Source of the DNA: Buttiauxella gaviniae ATCC 51604 | GTDB taxonomy: Bacteria; Pseudomonadota; Gammaproteobacteria; Enterobacterales; Enterobacteriaceae | Length of the DNA: 64,000 nt | Direction: 5' to 3' | NCBI RefSeq assembly: GCF_001654835.1 | Contig: NZ_LXEP01000015.1 | Span: 124,001 to 188,000, forward strand | The notes under the pieces: generated by a model | Told to the model about the DNA's origin: nothing | Databases searched by the model: none | The model's input: only the letters and a program-made list of their open reading frames with translations | Position numbers and translations under genes: made by a program | Part shown: positions 22,307 to 29,837 of the stretch, in pieces | How positions within the stretch are numbered: position 1 is the first letter of the stretch | Layout: every line of letters begins with the position of its first letter

Positions 22307-22735
22307 ATGATTAACGTAATTCTGGCAACACATGGCTCGCTTGCCGAAGCACTACTGGCCGGTAGCAAAATGGTTTATGGCGAATTGCCGCATGTATTCC
22401 CGGTGATGCTCACTGAGAACAAGGGCATCAATAGTTTTGGCGATGAGTTTGCCGCGGTGCTGAAACAGGCCGCCAAAGATGCTGATGGTGTGCTGGTGTT
22501 GTGCGATTTGCAAAGCGGCACGCCGTGGAATATCGCCTGCCATCATGCGTTCGATCCGCAAACGCAGCCGCCAATGGCGGTGTTGGGAGGTGTTAATTTC
22601 CCGATGCTATTGCTAAGCGATGAAATAAAAGATCTGACCGATGTCGCCCAAGCAGCAGCGGTTTTACTGGAAGAGTCGCGCGACTCGCTGGTTCAGGCCC
22701 AACTGGCTGAAACCACACAATCTGATGATTTCTAA
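22307..22735 (+). CDS. PTS mannose-family EIIA component
   Basis: 142 residues. The N-terminal VILATHGSLAEALL motif carries the phosphorylation site His9, which takes the phosphate from HPr. The LCDLQSGTPWN segment is the other conserved EIIA-Man region. EIIA is a separate polypeptide here, unlike E. coli ManX, where EIIA and EIIB are fused. It lies 4 bases after the isomerase-like gene and 9 bases before EIIB. The substrate is not readable from this subunit. Confidence 0.92.
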   Translation: MINVILATHGSLAEALLAGSKMVYGELPHVFPVMLTENKGINSFGDEFAAVLKQAAKDADGVLVLCDLQSGTPWNIACHHAFDPQTQPPMAVLGGVNFPMLLLSDEIKDLTDVAQAAAVLLEESRDSLVQAQLAETTQSDDF

Positions 22736-22744
22736 GGGGCAGCG

Positions 22745-23239
22745 ATGAGTATTTCTTTTGTACGCATTGACGATCGGGTGATCCACGGCCAGTTGATCAC
22801 CCGCTGGGCAAAGGAGTTGCCGTGCGATGGGATCATCGCCATTGATGACGCTGTTGCCGCCGATCCGTTGTTGTCTTCGGTGATGAAAGGTGCGGTGCAG
22901 GACACCAAAGTCTGGTTGTTTGATACCGCCACCGCGATTGAAAAACTGCCGAAGATCATCGCCAGTGAGAAGCACTATTTCGTGATTGGTAAATCTCCGG
23001 TGACGCTTAAACGCATTGAAGAAGCCGGTATCAGCCTGCAAAACAGCAATAAGAAAATCAACGTTGGTCCGATGAGCGCACGAGCCACTACCACCACCAT
23101 TGGCCCGAATCAGTCTGTGAATCCCGAAGAGATAGCGGCGTTCGACTATCTCTCGCAGCACGGGCACCAGATTGAATTTCGACTGGTACCCGATGCCAGC
23201 AGTTACAGCTGGCAAGATGCTCGACAAAAACTCAAATAA
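22745..23239 (+). CDS. PTS mannose-family EIIB component
   Basis: 164 residues, a typical EIIB-Man. The RIDDRVIHGQLITRW motif holds the phosphorylated His14, which passes phosphate to the sugar during transport through EIIC/EIID. The ending resembles sorbose/mannose-class EIIB proteins. Its ribosome-binding site (GGGGCAGCG) sits in the short gap after EIIA. Confidence 0.92.
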   Translation: MSISFVRIDDRVIHGQLITRWAKELPCDGIIAIDDAVAADPLLSSVMKGAVQDTKVWLFDTATAIEKLPKIIASEKHYFVIGKSPVTLKRIEEAGISLQNSNKKINVGPMSARATTTTIGPNQSVNPEEIAAFDYLSQHGHQIEFRLVPDASSYSWQDARQKLK

Positions 23240-23250
23240 AGGAGTGCATT

Positions 23251-24048
23251 ATGGCTTTCGAAGCAGCTCTAATCGGCATTCTCTGTTACCTCGGTGCGCT
23301 TAGTAGCCCATGGCTACTGGGGTTGACTGGCGGCTGGTATCTGATTACCCGCCCACTGGTTTCAGGGATGCTGGTAGGTTTTATTCTCGGCGATGTGCAA
23401 ACCGGGATTATCATCGGCGTGGCGGTTCAGGCCGTGTATATCGCCATGGTAACCCCCGGTGGTTCTATGCCTGCGGATCTCAACTTTGTGGCCTTCCCGG
23501 CCATTGCACTGGGTATTCTTTCCAATAAAGGCCCTGAAGTGGCTGTAGCGTTAGCTGCCACTATAGGTATTGCGGGCACCGTGTTATTCAACGCCATGAT
23601 GGTGCTCAATTCTTGGTGGAACCACCGTGCGGATATCGCGCTGGAAAAGGGCGACGAGCGCGGCGTGTATCTCAACAGCGCTATCTGGCCGCAAGCCACC
23701 AACTTCCTGATGCGTTTTATTCCAACGTTTATCGCGGTCTATTTCGGCGCGCAGTATATCAACGCCTTTATGGACAGCCTGCCGCACATCGTTCTTTCCA
23801 CTATGAACGTGCTCGGCGGGATTCTGCCAGCTGTCGGTATCGCCATTCTGCTTAAACAAATCATCAAGAATTACAGCATGTTGATTTACTTCCTTGTGGG
23901 GTTTATCTGCATTGTTTTCCTGAAGCTAAATATGGTGGCGCTGGTGATTGTCGGCGCGTTGCTGGCACTGATTCACTACAACTACAAACCTGAGCCACAG
24001 GCTGAACGTACAGCCTCCACGCCCGCTGATGATGAGGATGAATTCTGA
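23251..24048 (+). CDS. PTS mannose-family EIIC permease
   Basis: 265 residues, mostly membrane segments. The GGWYLITRPLVSGMLVGFILGDVQTGIIIGVAVQ region (seen at about 23331-23430) and the acidic GGSMPADLNF segment are family hallmarks. It forms the sugar channel with EIID. It ends in a hydrophilic acidic tail (DDEDEF), and its TGA overlaps the EIID ATG by one base. Confidence 0.92.
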   Translation: MAFEAALIGILCYLGALSSPWLLGLTGGWYLITRPLVSGMLVGFILGDVQTGIIIGVAVQAVYIAMVTPGGSMPADLNFVAFPAIALGILSNKGPEVAVALAATIGIAGTVLFNAMMVLNSWWNHRADIALEKGDERGVYLNSAIWPQATNFLMRFIPTFIAVYFGAQYINAFMDSLPHIVLSTMNVLGGILPAVGIAILLKQIIKNYSMLIYFLVGFICIVFLKLNMVALVIVGALLALIHYNYKPEPQAERTASTPADDEDEF

Positions 24049-24863
24049 TGGAAGAACGTAAACTCACTCGCCAGGATCTGCGCCGTTGCTGGCGTAGTTG
24101 GATGATGTACAACCTCTCCTCAATGAGCTTTGAGCGCCTGGAGTCATTCGGCTTTTGCTTGAGTATGTTGCCGGTGGCGAAAAAGCTCTATCCCGATGAT
24201 GAACAACGCAAAGAGATGCTCAAACGCCACGCGTCGTTCTATAACACCGAGCCGCAGTTGGGTGCGATAGTCAACGGCATGGTGCTGGGTCTTGAGGAGA
24301 AGCGCGCCAACGGTGAGCCAATCGACGGCGAAACTATCAACACCCTGAAAGTGGGACTGATGGGGCCAGTGGCTGGGATTGGCGATTCAATGATTCCAGG
24401 GATGTTAATCCCGATTCTGCTCAGTATCGGGATGGCGCTGGCGGCGGGAGGGAATATTCTAGGGCCACTGTTTTACTGCGTGGCGTGGCTGGCGATTATT
24501 ATTCCTGGCTCGTGGTTCCTGTTCCTGAAAGGCTACCGCATGGGATCGACGTCCGTTGAGATGCTGGTGAGCAGCAAATCGACTCGCCTGCGTGAAGCGC
24601 TATCGTTGCTCGGCGTATTCGTGATGGGTGGCGTGGCGGCAAGTTACGTGAAGCTCGGCACCGGACTTGAATTTGTCACCAAAGACGGCGTGAATATTCA
24701 TGTGCAACAAATGTTGGACGGGATTTTCCCGAATTTATTGCCATTGTTGGTGGTGATTGGTACCTGGTATTTGATGGCAAAACGCGGCGTGTCACCGGTG
24801 AAAGCGATGTTGCTGTTATTAGTGTTAGCGGCAGTAGGCGTAGCAGTGGGGTTGTTCTCTTAA
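24048..24863 (+). CDS. PTS mannose-family EIID permease subunit
   Basis: 271 residues. The hallmark N-terminal KLTRQDLRRCWRSWM segment, the FYNTEPQLGAIVNGMVLGLEEKRANG motif and the GLMGPVAGIGDSM motif identify EIID, which pairs with EIIC. It is the last gene of the operon. A REP-type palindrome follows, and the next genes (cupin isomerases) converge from the other strand. Confidence 0.92.
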   Translation: MEERKLTRQDLRRCWRSWMMYNLSSMSFERLESFGFCLSMLPVAKKLYPDDEQRKEMLKRHASFYNTEPQLGAIVNGMVLGLEEKRANGEPIDGETINTLKVGLMGPVAGIGDSMIPGMLIPILLSIGMALAAGGNILGPLFYCVAWLAIIIPGSWFLFLKGYRMGSTSVEMLVSSKSTRLREALSLLGVFVMGGVAASYVKLGTGLEFVTKDGVNIHVQQMLDGIFPNLLPLLVVIGTWYLMAKRGVSPVKAMLLLLVLAAVGVAVGLFS

Positions 24864-24867
24864 AAAA

Positions 24868-24946
24868 ACGGTGGATGACGCTTACGCCTATCCACCGTAC
24901 AACACCAAGCCCGAAGGTCGGATTAGCGTGAGCGACATCCGACTCT
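24868..24946. repeat. REP/BIME-type palindromic repeat
   Basis: Two imperfect hairpins sit in the convergent spacer: GGTGGATGACGCTTACGCC with its TATCCACC partner, and GTCGGATTAGCGTGAGCGAC with ATCCGAC. Both have the GGATnnCGnnnnCGnnATCC pattern of enterobacterial REP units. They probably terminate or stabilise the two convergent transcripts. Confidence 0.8.
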
Positions 24947-24947
24947 T

Positions 24948-25730
24948 TTAAGGATGGAAACCCACCCACTTCTGGCTCATCATTCCTGGCTTTGAGATAA
25001 ATTGAAAACGCGCGGGATCATCAATAAATTGTTGATATAGCGGCTCATCGGTAATCCCAAATTCGGTATAGCTGCGTGGTGAAGTCACCTGCAAACGCCC
25101 CGGCATATAGCGACGGTTATGCTGCCAGGCAATATGCTCATCCTGCAATAGTGGATACCACGCCAGCCCTTTGTATGCCCGCACGGCTTCGTATTCAAAT
25201 CCATATTCCCGGTCGCACCAGGCACCAAATGTCAGCGGTTCATCAGGTGAAGCTGAGATCGTGGCATGCGCCCAACCCGGCGGCACCAGCACTTTTTCGC
25301 CAGGCCCGGCCACGATTGCAAAGCAGCGCCCCGGATCGTCGGAAACATATTCCTGCATGTAAATAATCGCTTTACCCTGCCAGATTTCATATAACTCTGG
25401 CGGCGACCAGCCACTGTGCGCACTAATCCGATGAATATGCCCCTGGCTGCGGACAGGTTCATCGCCCAACCGCCCGGAAGCGTAAGTCACCACGCCAAAC
25501 AGTAACATCCGTTTTTTAAGTTCTTCTCTGTCCTGCAATCGAGCAACATCCATGACGATCGCATAAACATCTTCCGGCCCCTGGCACAAAGGATCACGCA
25601 ATGAAGCACGGATCTGATCGAGTTTACGGATCTCCGGCACTGGCCCAATTACCTCTTCGCCGTAGCTAAAACCCATTGGCTGGTGATGGACCTGCATATC
25701 CAGTCCGAAATTGAGGAGCGGCTCAGCCAT
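24948..25730 (-). CDS. Cupin-type phosphoglucose-isomerase-like protein (second of a pair)
   Basis: 260 residues from the ATG at 25730, behind AGGAGG; a longer reading adds ten residues inside the upstream gene. The fold is the archaeal/cupin phosphoglucose isomerase family. The metal-binding set is complete: GHIH, the Glu in PPELYEIW, and a late His in PPGWAHATI. These enzymes interconvert glucose-6-phosphate and fructose-6-phosphate, and some act on mannose-6-phosphate. The start overlaps the end of the paralogous gene by 8 bases, so they are coupled. It lies in the PTS block under the shared operator, so it may act on the imported sugar phosphate. That is inference. Confidence 0.85.
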   Translation of the reverse strand: MAEPLLNFGLDMQVHHQPMGFSYGEEVIGPVPEIRKLDQIRASLRDPLCQGPEDVYAIVMDVARLQDREELKKRMLLFGVVTYASGRLGDEPVRSQGHIHRISAHSGWSPPELYEIWQGKAIIYMQEYVSDDPGRCFAIVAGPGEKVLVPPGWAHATISASPDEPLTFGAWCDREYGFEYEAVRAYKGLAWYPLLQDEHIAWQHNRRYMPGRLQVTSPRSYTEFGITDEPLYQQFIDDPARFQFISKPGMMSQKWVGFHP

Positions 25731-26286
25731 TTTGCACCTCCTTCGCCTGAATTTTGCCATCCTGCTCTATAACGCGTAGCGCAAAGCCCTTTGCCAACGA
25801 GGCATAGTCATGCCCGGCAATGGTTGGCCAGACTGCCAGTGCTGAGAGAATTTCCGTTCCGGTGTTGATTAGACGATGTGCTGTAAAACCTGGAATGATG
25901 TGGACAGAGCCAGCGAAGACTTGCTCCAGCCTCGTCTCACCCTGCTCAGTTTGCAGTAGCAACAGGCCACTTCCACGCAGGCCAAAGTAAACCTCACCTT
26001 GCTCGCGCCGTTGATGAAAATGCCCTCTGGTCATGTAAAATTCGTCGCCAACACGCCCCGGATTCAGATGCGTGGTTCCCACATAAAGCTCGCCGTCACC
26101 TTGCGCTGAACTCAGCATTTCAACCTGGTAAATTGGCGTTTCTGAAGAGATCGCCCGCCAGGCAGTTTGATCGTGAAATATGCCAGCCAGATCCCCGCTA
26201 TGCGTGACCTTAGTAATGATATTTTCAGCCGTGAAATGGCCGTTAGCGAACGCCACACCTGGTGGCATAAAGAAAGGAATAGTCAT
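25723..26286 (-). CDS. Cupin-type phosphoglucose-isomerase-like protein (first of a pair)
   Basis: 187 residues from the ATG at 26286, behind GGAGAAACAAC; the upstream in-frame extension is rejected. It is the typical length of archaeal-type cupin phosphoglucose isomerases. The ligand set is GHFH (residues near the middle), the Glu in GEVYF and the His in GFTAHRL. It is a paralogue of the downstream gene (residues diverge widely but the motif order is the same), and the two overlap by 8 bases. A perfect operator palindrome lies 44 bases upstream, which ties the pair to the LacI-family regulator. Confidence 0.88.
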   Translation of the reverse strand: MTIPFFMPPGVAFANGHFTAENIITKVTHSGDLAGIFHDQTAWRAISSETPIYQVEMLSSAQGDGELYVGTTHLNPGRVGDEFYMTRGHFHQRREQGEVYFGLRGSGLLLLQTEQGETRLEQVFAGSVHIIPGFTAHRLINTGTEILSALAVWPTIAGHDYASLAKGFALRVIEQDGKIQAKEVQNG

Positions 26287-26329
26287 GTTGTTTCTCCGGC
26301 CCAAGGAGAACTGCAAAATTAGCATAGCA

Positions 26330-26345
26330 GGTTAATCGATTAACC
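26330..26345. promoter_or_regulatory. LacI-family operator upstream of the cupin pair
   Basis: GGTTAATCGATTAACC is a perfect 16-bp palindrome, the best copy of the motif that recurs at 20391, 20481 and 20513. It sits between rihC and the cupin gene, where it would overlap the promoter of the cupin operon (a TATGCT hexamer lies just downstream on the minus strand). Confidence 0.82.
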
Positions 26346-26388
26346 GTTTAATCAGACCGGAGAAAGTCGATCTATGTCGCGCAAATTC

Positions 26389-27306
26389 TCAGGGTGCCAA
26401 CGCCAGGACTTGCGCCACCCATGCCTGAAAACCATCGACATCCAAATCCAGCGCAACCTGAGCATTGGGTTGCCGTTCAAAGCGCCCTTCGATATCCACA
26501 ACAGTCGTGCCAGAAGTGAATTCTCCGTGGATTTCAACAGCCACAAAACAAGGCTTCACAACGAACAACTCAGGCTTCACCAACCAGGCAATGGCGCATA
26601 AATCATGCATCCGCAAACCTGTCACCATGCTGCCGCTGCGGTAATGACTAAATAGCGCGTGTAGCATTTTTCCGGTTTGGTTAAGAGATGGGAGCTGCTC
26701 TAAATATGCAGGGCTTAACATCGCTTTATTGGTGACATCCAGGCCGCACATCACAATTTCCAGCCCACTTTCGAACACTCGTGCTGCAGCTTCTGGATCA
26801 ATGGCGATATTAAACTCGGCGTTTGGTGTGAAGTTGCCGCGCCCCGCCGATCCGCCCATGATCACCAGCCGTTTGATCTTCGCTTTGCATTGCGGGTATT
26901 GCGTGAGCAACAGCGCAATATTGGTCAACGGCCCGATGGCCACCAGCGTGATAGCTTCAGGGCTTGCGTTCAGGCATTCATAAATAGCCTGAAAAGCGGG
27001 TTTATCCAGCGGCTGGCGTTGGTGGTCGACAAATGCATAACCTTCCATGCCGGACTCGCCGTGCACGTAGGCCGCATCGCGCAATTTACGCACCAGCGGC
27101 GTGGCTGCCCCTTGAGCAACAGGAATATCTTTGTGCCAGAAGTGCATCAGTTGCAGCGCGTTGCGGGTCGTTTTCTCGACGCTGACATTGCCTGCGACCG
27201 TGGTCAGCAACTTCAAATCAAGCTGCGGGGCAAAAAGTGCAGCGGCAATAGCTACGGCGTCGTCGATGCCAGGGTCGGTATCGAGAATGATTGGAGTTCT
27301 ACTCAT
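26389..27306 (-). CDS. rihC: Ribonucleoside hydrolase RihC
   Basis: 305 residues, matching E. coli RihC (304) closely, including [33 protein letters not shown] and the C-terminal TTVVDIEGR. RihC splits purine and pyrimidine ribonucleosides into base and ribose. The N-terminal Asp cluster DTDPGIDD is the Ca2+ site, and the [13 protein letters not shown] segment is also conserved. In E. coli it sits between ispH and dapB; here it still lies between them, with a sugar block inserted on each side. It is divergent from the GntR-family gene. Confidence 0.95.
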   Translation of the reverse strand: MSRTPIILDTDPGIDDAVAIAAALFAPQLDLKLLTTVAGNVSVEKTTRNALQLMHFWHKDIPVAQGAATPLVRKLRDAAYVHGESGMEGYAFVDHQRQPLDKPAFQAIYECLNASPEAITLVAIGPLTNIALLLTQYPQCKAKIKRLVIMGGSAGRGNFTPNAEFNIAIDPEAAARVFESGLEIVMCGLDVTNKAMLSPAYLEQLPSLNQTGKMLHALFSHYRSGSMVTGLRMHDLCAIAWLVKPELFVVKPCFVAVEIHGEFTSGTTVVDIEGRFERQPNAQVALDLDVDGFQAWVAQVLALAP

Positions 27307-27406
27307 ACATTGCTCTCTTATCTTTTAAGTACATACGGTGCGATTACGGCGCGATTAGCTTACTATGTAGCTCATTTCCATGTTTAGTCACGACCGAGAA
27401 AGTGTA

Positions 27407-28138
27407 ATGAAAGTCCCACAGACAAATATTTCTGAATCTGTCACCCAGCATCTTGCACGCCGTATCATGCATGGCGATCTCGCGCCGGGGCTTTCTTTAC
27501 CAGGTGAAAACGAACTGGCCGTGGAGTATGAAGTCTCCCGCACTTCAGTACGCAACGCCCTCCAGGTACTTGCCGCAAAAGGGCTTATCTCCATTCAGGC
27601 CAAAAAACGCAGCACGGTAAATAATCGTGAACAGTGGAGTCTGTTGGATATTGATGTTCTGGGGTGGCTTGCCGAAGGTGAAGTTGACCTGAAACTGGTT
27701 GAACAACTGATTGTGACACGCCTGATTTTCGAGCCAAATGTGGCAACACTCGCAGCATTAAACGCCAACGGACATGATTTGGCAGCGATGGAAGACGCAC
27801 TCCAGTTGATGCGTAAAGGTCAGGTTGAAGCGCAAAGAGCCTTATTTGAAGAAGGTGATCTGGCATTTCACCATGCGCTGCTGCGTGCTACTCATAATCC
27901 TTTCTTACTGGCTCTCGGTAATGCGCTTTCCGCAGCCATGGAACTGTCTTTCAAACAGACGATTGAGAAAGATGTTCGCCAGACCAAAGCCGCCGTTGAT
28001 GATCACTTTCAACTGTTTGATGCTATTCGCCTTAAACAAGTCGAGACTGCCCGCCAGCAAATGCGCACCATCTTGTTGAATGCGGCCAAAAAACGCATCT
28101 GGCAAGATCGTCCGGAAATGTTCGACCACATTATTTGA
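27407..28138 (+). CDS. dgoR: GntR/FCD-family regulator, DgoR-like
   Basis: 243 residues from the ATG at 27407. An N-terminal winged helix-turn-helix (SVTQHLARRIMHGDL, PGENELAVEYEVSRTSVRNALQ) is followed by an FCD effector domain whose metal-site residues are suggested by DLAFHHALL, HNPFLL and DDHFQLFDAI. This is the FadR-subfamily layout of E. coli DgoR, repressor of galactonate use. Its neighbours, a galactonokinase and KDPGal aldolase, support the name. Repeats TTGTATTAC in front of the downstream kinase gene are its likely operator. The effector might be D-galactonate or a related sugar acid. Confidence 0.82.
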   Translation: MKVPQTNISESVTQHLARRIMHGDLAPGLSLPGENELAVEYEVSRTSVRNALQVLAAKGLISIQAKKRSTVNNREQWSLLDIDVLGWLAEGEVDLKLVEQLIVTRLIFEPNVATLAALNANGHDLAAMEDALQLMRKGQVEAQRALFEEGDLAFHHALLRATHNPFLLALGNALSAAMELSFKQTIEKDVRQTKAAVDDHFQLFDAIRLKQVETARQQMRTILLNAAKKRIWQDRPEMFDHII

Positions 28139-28200
28139 TCCTCTCCTGATGTAATTTCGATCTCTCTCACAGATTGTGGGTGTTTTTTGCTCTAGCATTC

Positions 28201-28233
28201 TTGTATTACAAGATTACATGGTTTGTATTACTT
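28201..28233. promoter_or_regulatory. Candidate GntR-family operator, tandem TTGTATTAC sites
   Basis: TTGTATTACAA (28201-28211) is a perfect inverted repeat of the FadR-subfamily type (TNGTNNNACNA). A second, partial copy, TTGTATTACTT, begins at 28223, 22 bases further on and so on roughly the same face of the helix. They end 4 bases before the kinase start codon. Confidence 0.72.
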
Positions 28234-28236
28234 GAA

Positions 28237-29139
28237 ATGAAAAACAACTGGATCGCCATCGACTGGGGCACGACTAATTTCCGGGCATTTTTGATGCAGG
28301 AAAGTGTACAAGTTGCCCAAATCAATCAAGCCTGCGGGTTGTTGTCCATTGAACAAGGGCAATTTGCCAGCACGCTGCAAAACTTACTGCAACCGTGGCT
28401 TGAGCAGCATGGAGCATTGCCCGTCGTGATGGCGGGGATGGTCGGCTCACAGCAAGGCTGGCGGGAAGTACCCTACGCTCCGCTGCCTTGCGACATCGAC
28501 AATTTAATCACTCGGACACTGGCTTTCACGACACCATGGGGCAGTCCAGCGTGGATTGTGCCTGGCGTACAGGGGATGAGCCAATACCACCAGCCCGACG
28601 TCATGCGTGGCGAAGAAGTCCAATTACTGGGGCTCGCCGCATTACATCCTGCAAATGAACATCTGGTCTTGCTGCCAGGCACTCACAGCAAACACGCGAC
28701 GATCGTGAACGGGGAAATCACCGCCTTCTCAACATTTATGAGCGGTGAACTCTTCTCGCTTTTAAGCCAGCACTCAATCCTTGGGCGCGCACTACCAGAA
28801 CAGAAAGAAAGTGAAGAGGCTTTCTTGCTTGGCGTGGCAACAGCCCTGCGTGATGCGCCATTCAGTCACCTGATCTTTTCAGCGCGAACACTCCGTCTGG
28901 CCTTAGAAATCCAGGAATCCCACGTTCACAGCTATCTCTCAGGCCTGGTGATTGGCTATGAACTTAAAGCACTTCCCGCAGGCCAACACGCCTGGGTTGT
29001 GGGCAACCCGGCGCTGATAGCTCGATATCAACTTGCAGCAAACCAGATGGATCTCAATCTGCTATCGGCTGATGGCGACGCCTGCTTCGTGACGGGCCTC
29101 AGTCACCTCTTTACTCGACTACAAGGAATGCAAAAATGA
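28237..29139 (+). CDS. dgoK: 2-dehydro-3-deoxygalactonokinase (DgoK-like)
   Basis: 300 residues from the ATG at 28237; the longer frame would begin with a hydrophobic stretch encoded by the operator and is rejected. The N-terminal IAIDWGTTNFRAF is the phosphate-binding strand of the DgoK family, and LLPGTHSKHATIVNGEI and STFMSGELFSLL are conserved segments. It phosphorylates 2-keto-3-deoxygalactonate at C6. Its stop overlaps the aldolase start (ATGA), as in the dgo operon of E. coli. The ribosome-binding site is weak because the operator occupies that space. Confidence 0.88.
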   Translation: MKNNWIAIDWGTTNFRAFLMQESVQVAQINQACGLLSIEQGQFASTLQNLLQPWLEQHGALPVVMAGMVGSQQGWREVPYAPLPCDIDNLITRTLAFTTPWGSPAWIVPGVQGMSQYHQPDVMRGEEVQLLGLAALHPANEHLVLLPGTHSKHATIVNGEITAFSTFMSGELFSLLSQHSILGRALPEQKESEEAFLLGVATALRDAPFSHLIFSARTLRLALEIQESHVHSYLSGLVIGYELKALPAGQHAWVVGNPALIARYQLAANQMDLNLLSADGDACFVTGLSHLFTRLQGMQK

Positions 29140-29777
29140 GCCCGGAACAATTTATTGCCCGCTGGCAACAAGAGCCTCTACCGTTGATTGCCATTTTGCG
29201 CGGTATAACGCCCGAGCACGCTGTTGAAGCCGCAGAAATTCTGTTGGAGTGCGGTTTCCATTACCTGGAAGTCCCCCTTAATAGCCCATCTGCACTGAAA
29301 TCTATTCACCTGATGAGAGACACCGTAGGCAACCGTGGCTATGTGGGTGCGGGCACGGTGTTAAATGTGGAACAAGTTGATAGCGTTGCTGAATGCGGCG
29401 GGCAATTGATCATCTCCCCAAACTGTAATCCCGATGTGATTCGCCATTCGGTGAAACGCGGCTTGATAAGTCTCCCTGGCGTCATGACACCCAGCGAGGC
29501 TTTTAGCGCCATAGATGCCGGGGCGAGCGCGCTGAAATTATTCCCGGCCGAGCATATCACCCCAGTAATAACCAAAGCGTTCCGCGCAGTCGTCCCACGT
29601 GAAGTGGCCTGTTTACCCGTCGGTGGTATCCAACCGGATGCCGCGCAAATGCGTAGCTATATTCAGGCAGGAGCCGATGGTTTTGGCCTGGGTGGCGGGT
29701 TGTATCAGGCAGGTATGAGCATGGCTGTATTACGTGAACGGGCGCAGGCATATCAGCAAGCCTGGCTTGAGCAATAG
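29136..29777 (+). CDS. dgoA: 2-dehydro-3-deoxy-6-phosphogalactonate aldolase (DgoA-like)
   Basis: 213 residues of the KDPG/KDPGal class I aldolase family. The Schiff-base Lys134 is in SALKLFPAE. The Glu in FHYLEVPLNSP and the GAGTVL motif complete the active site. It splits KDPGal into pyruvate and glyceraldehyde-3-phosphate. It is slightly longer than E. coli DgoA (205). The coupled overlap with the kinase gene and the DgoR-type regulator support a galactonate-type role, although a KDPG isomer is possible. A 60-base gap follows before the transporter. Confidence 0.86.
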   Translation: MSPEQFIARWQQEPLPLIAILRGITPEHAVEAAEILLECGFHYLEVPLNSPSALKSIHLMRDTVGNRGYVGAGTVLNVEQVDSVAECGGQLIISPNCNPDVIRHSVKRGLISLPGVMTPSEAFSAIDAGASALKLFPAEHITPVITKAFRAVVPREVACLPVGGIQPDAAQMRSYIQAGADGFGLGGGLYQAGMSMAVLRERAQAYQQAWLEQ

Positions 29778-29837
29778 AACATTAGATTCCCTACACAATA
29801 AAAAACCTCTTACCCTGAATTTTCTGGAGACAGAACA

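Noticed and set aside
28156-28171. CRP-like site (TTCGA-N6-TCACA) before the sugar-acid operon
   Set aside because: Only the right half fits well; too weak to annotate.
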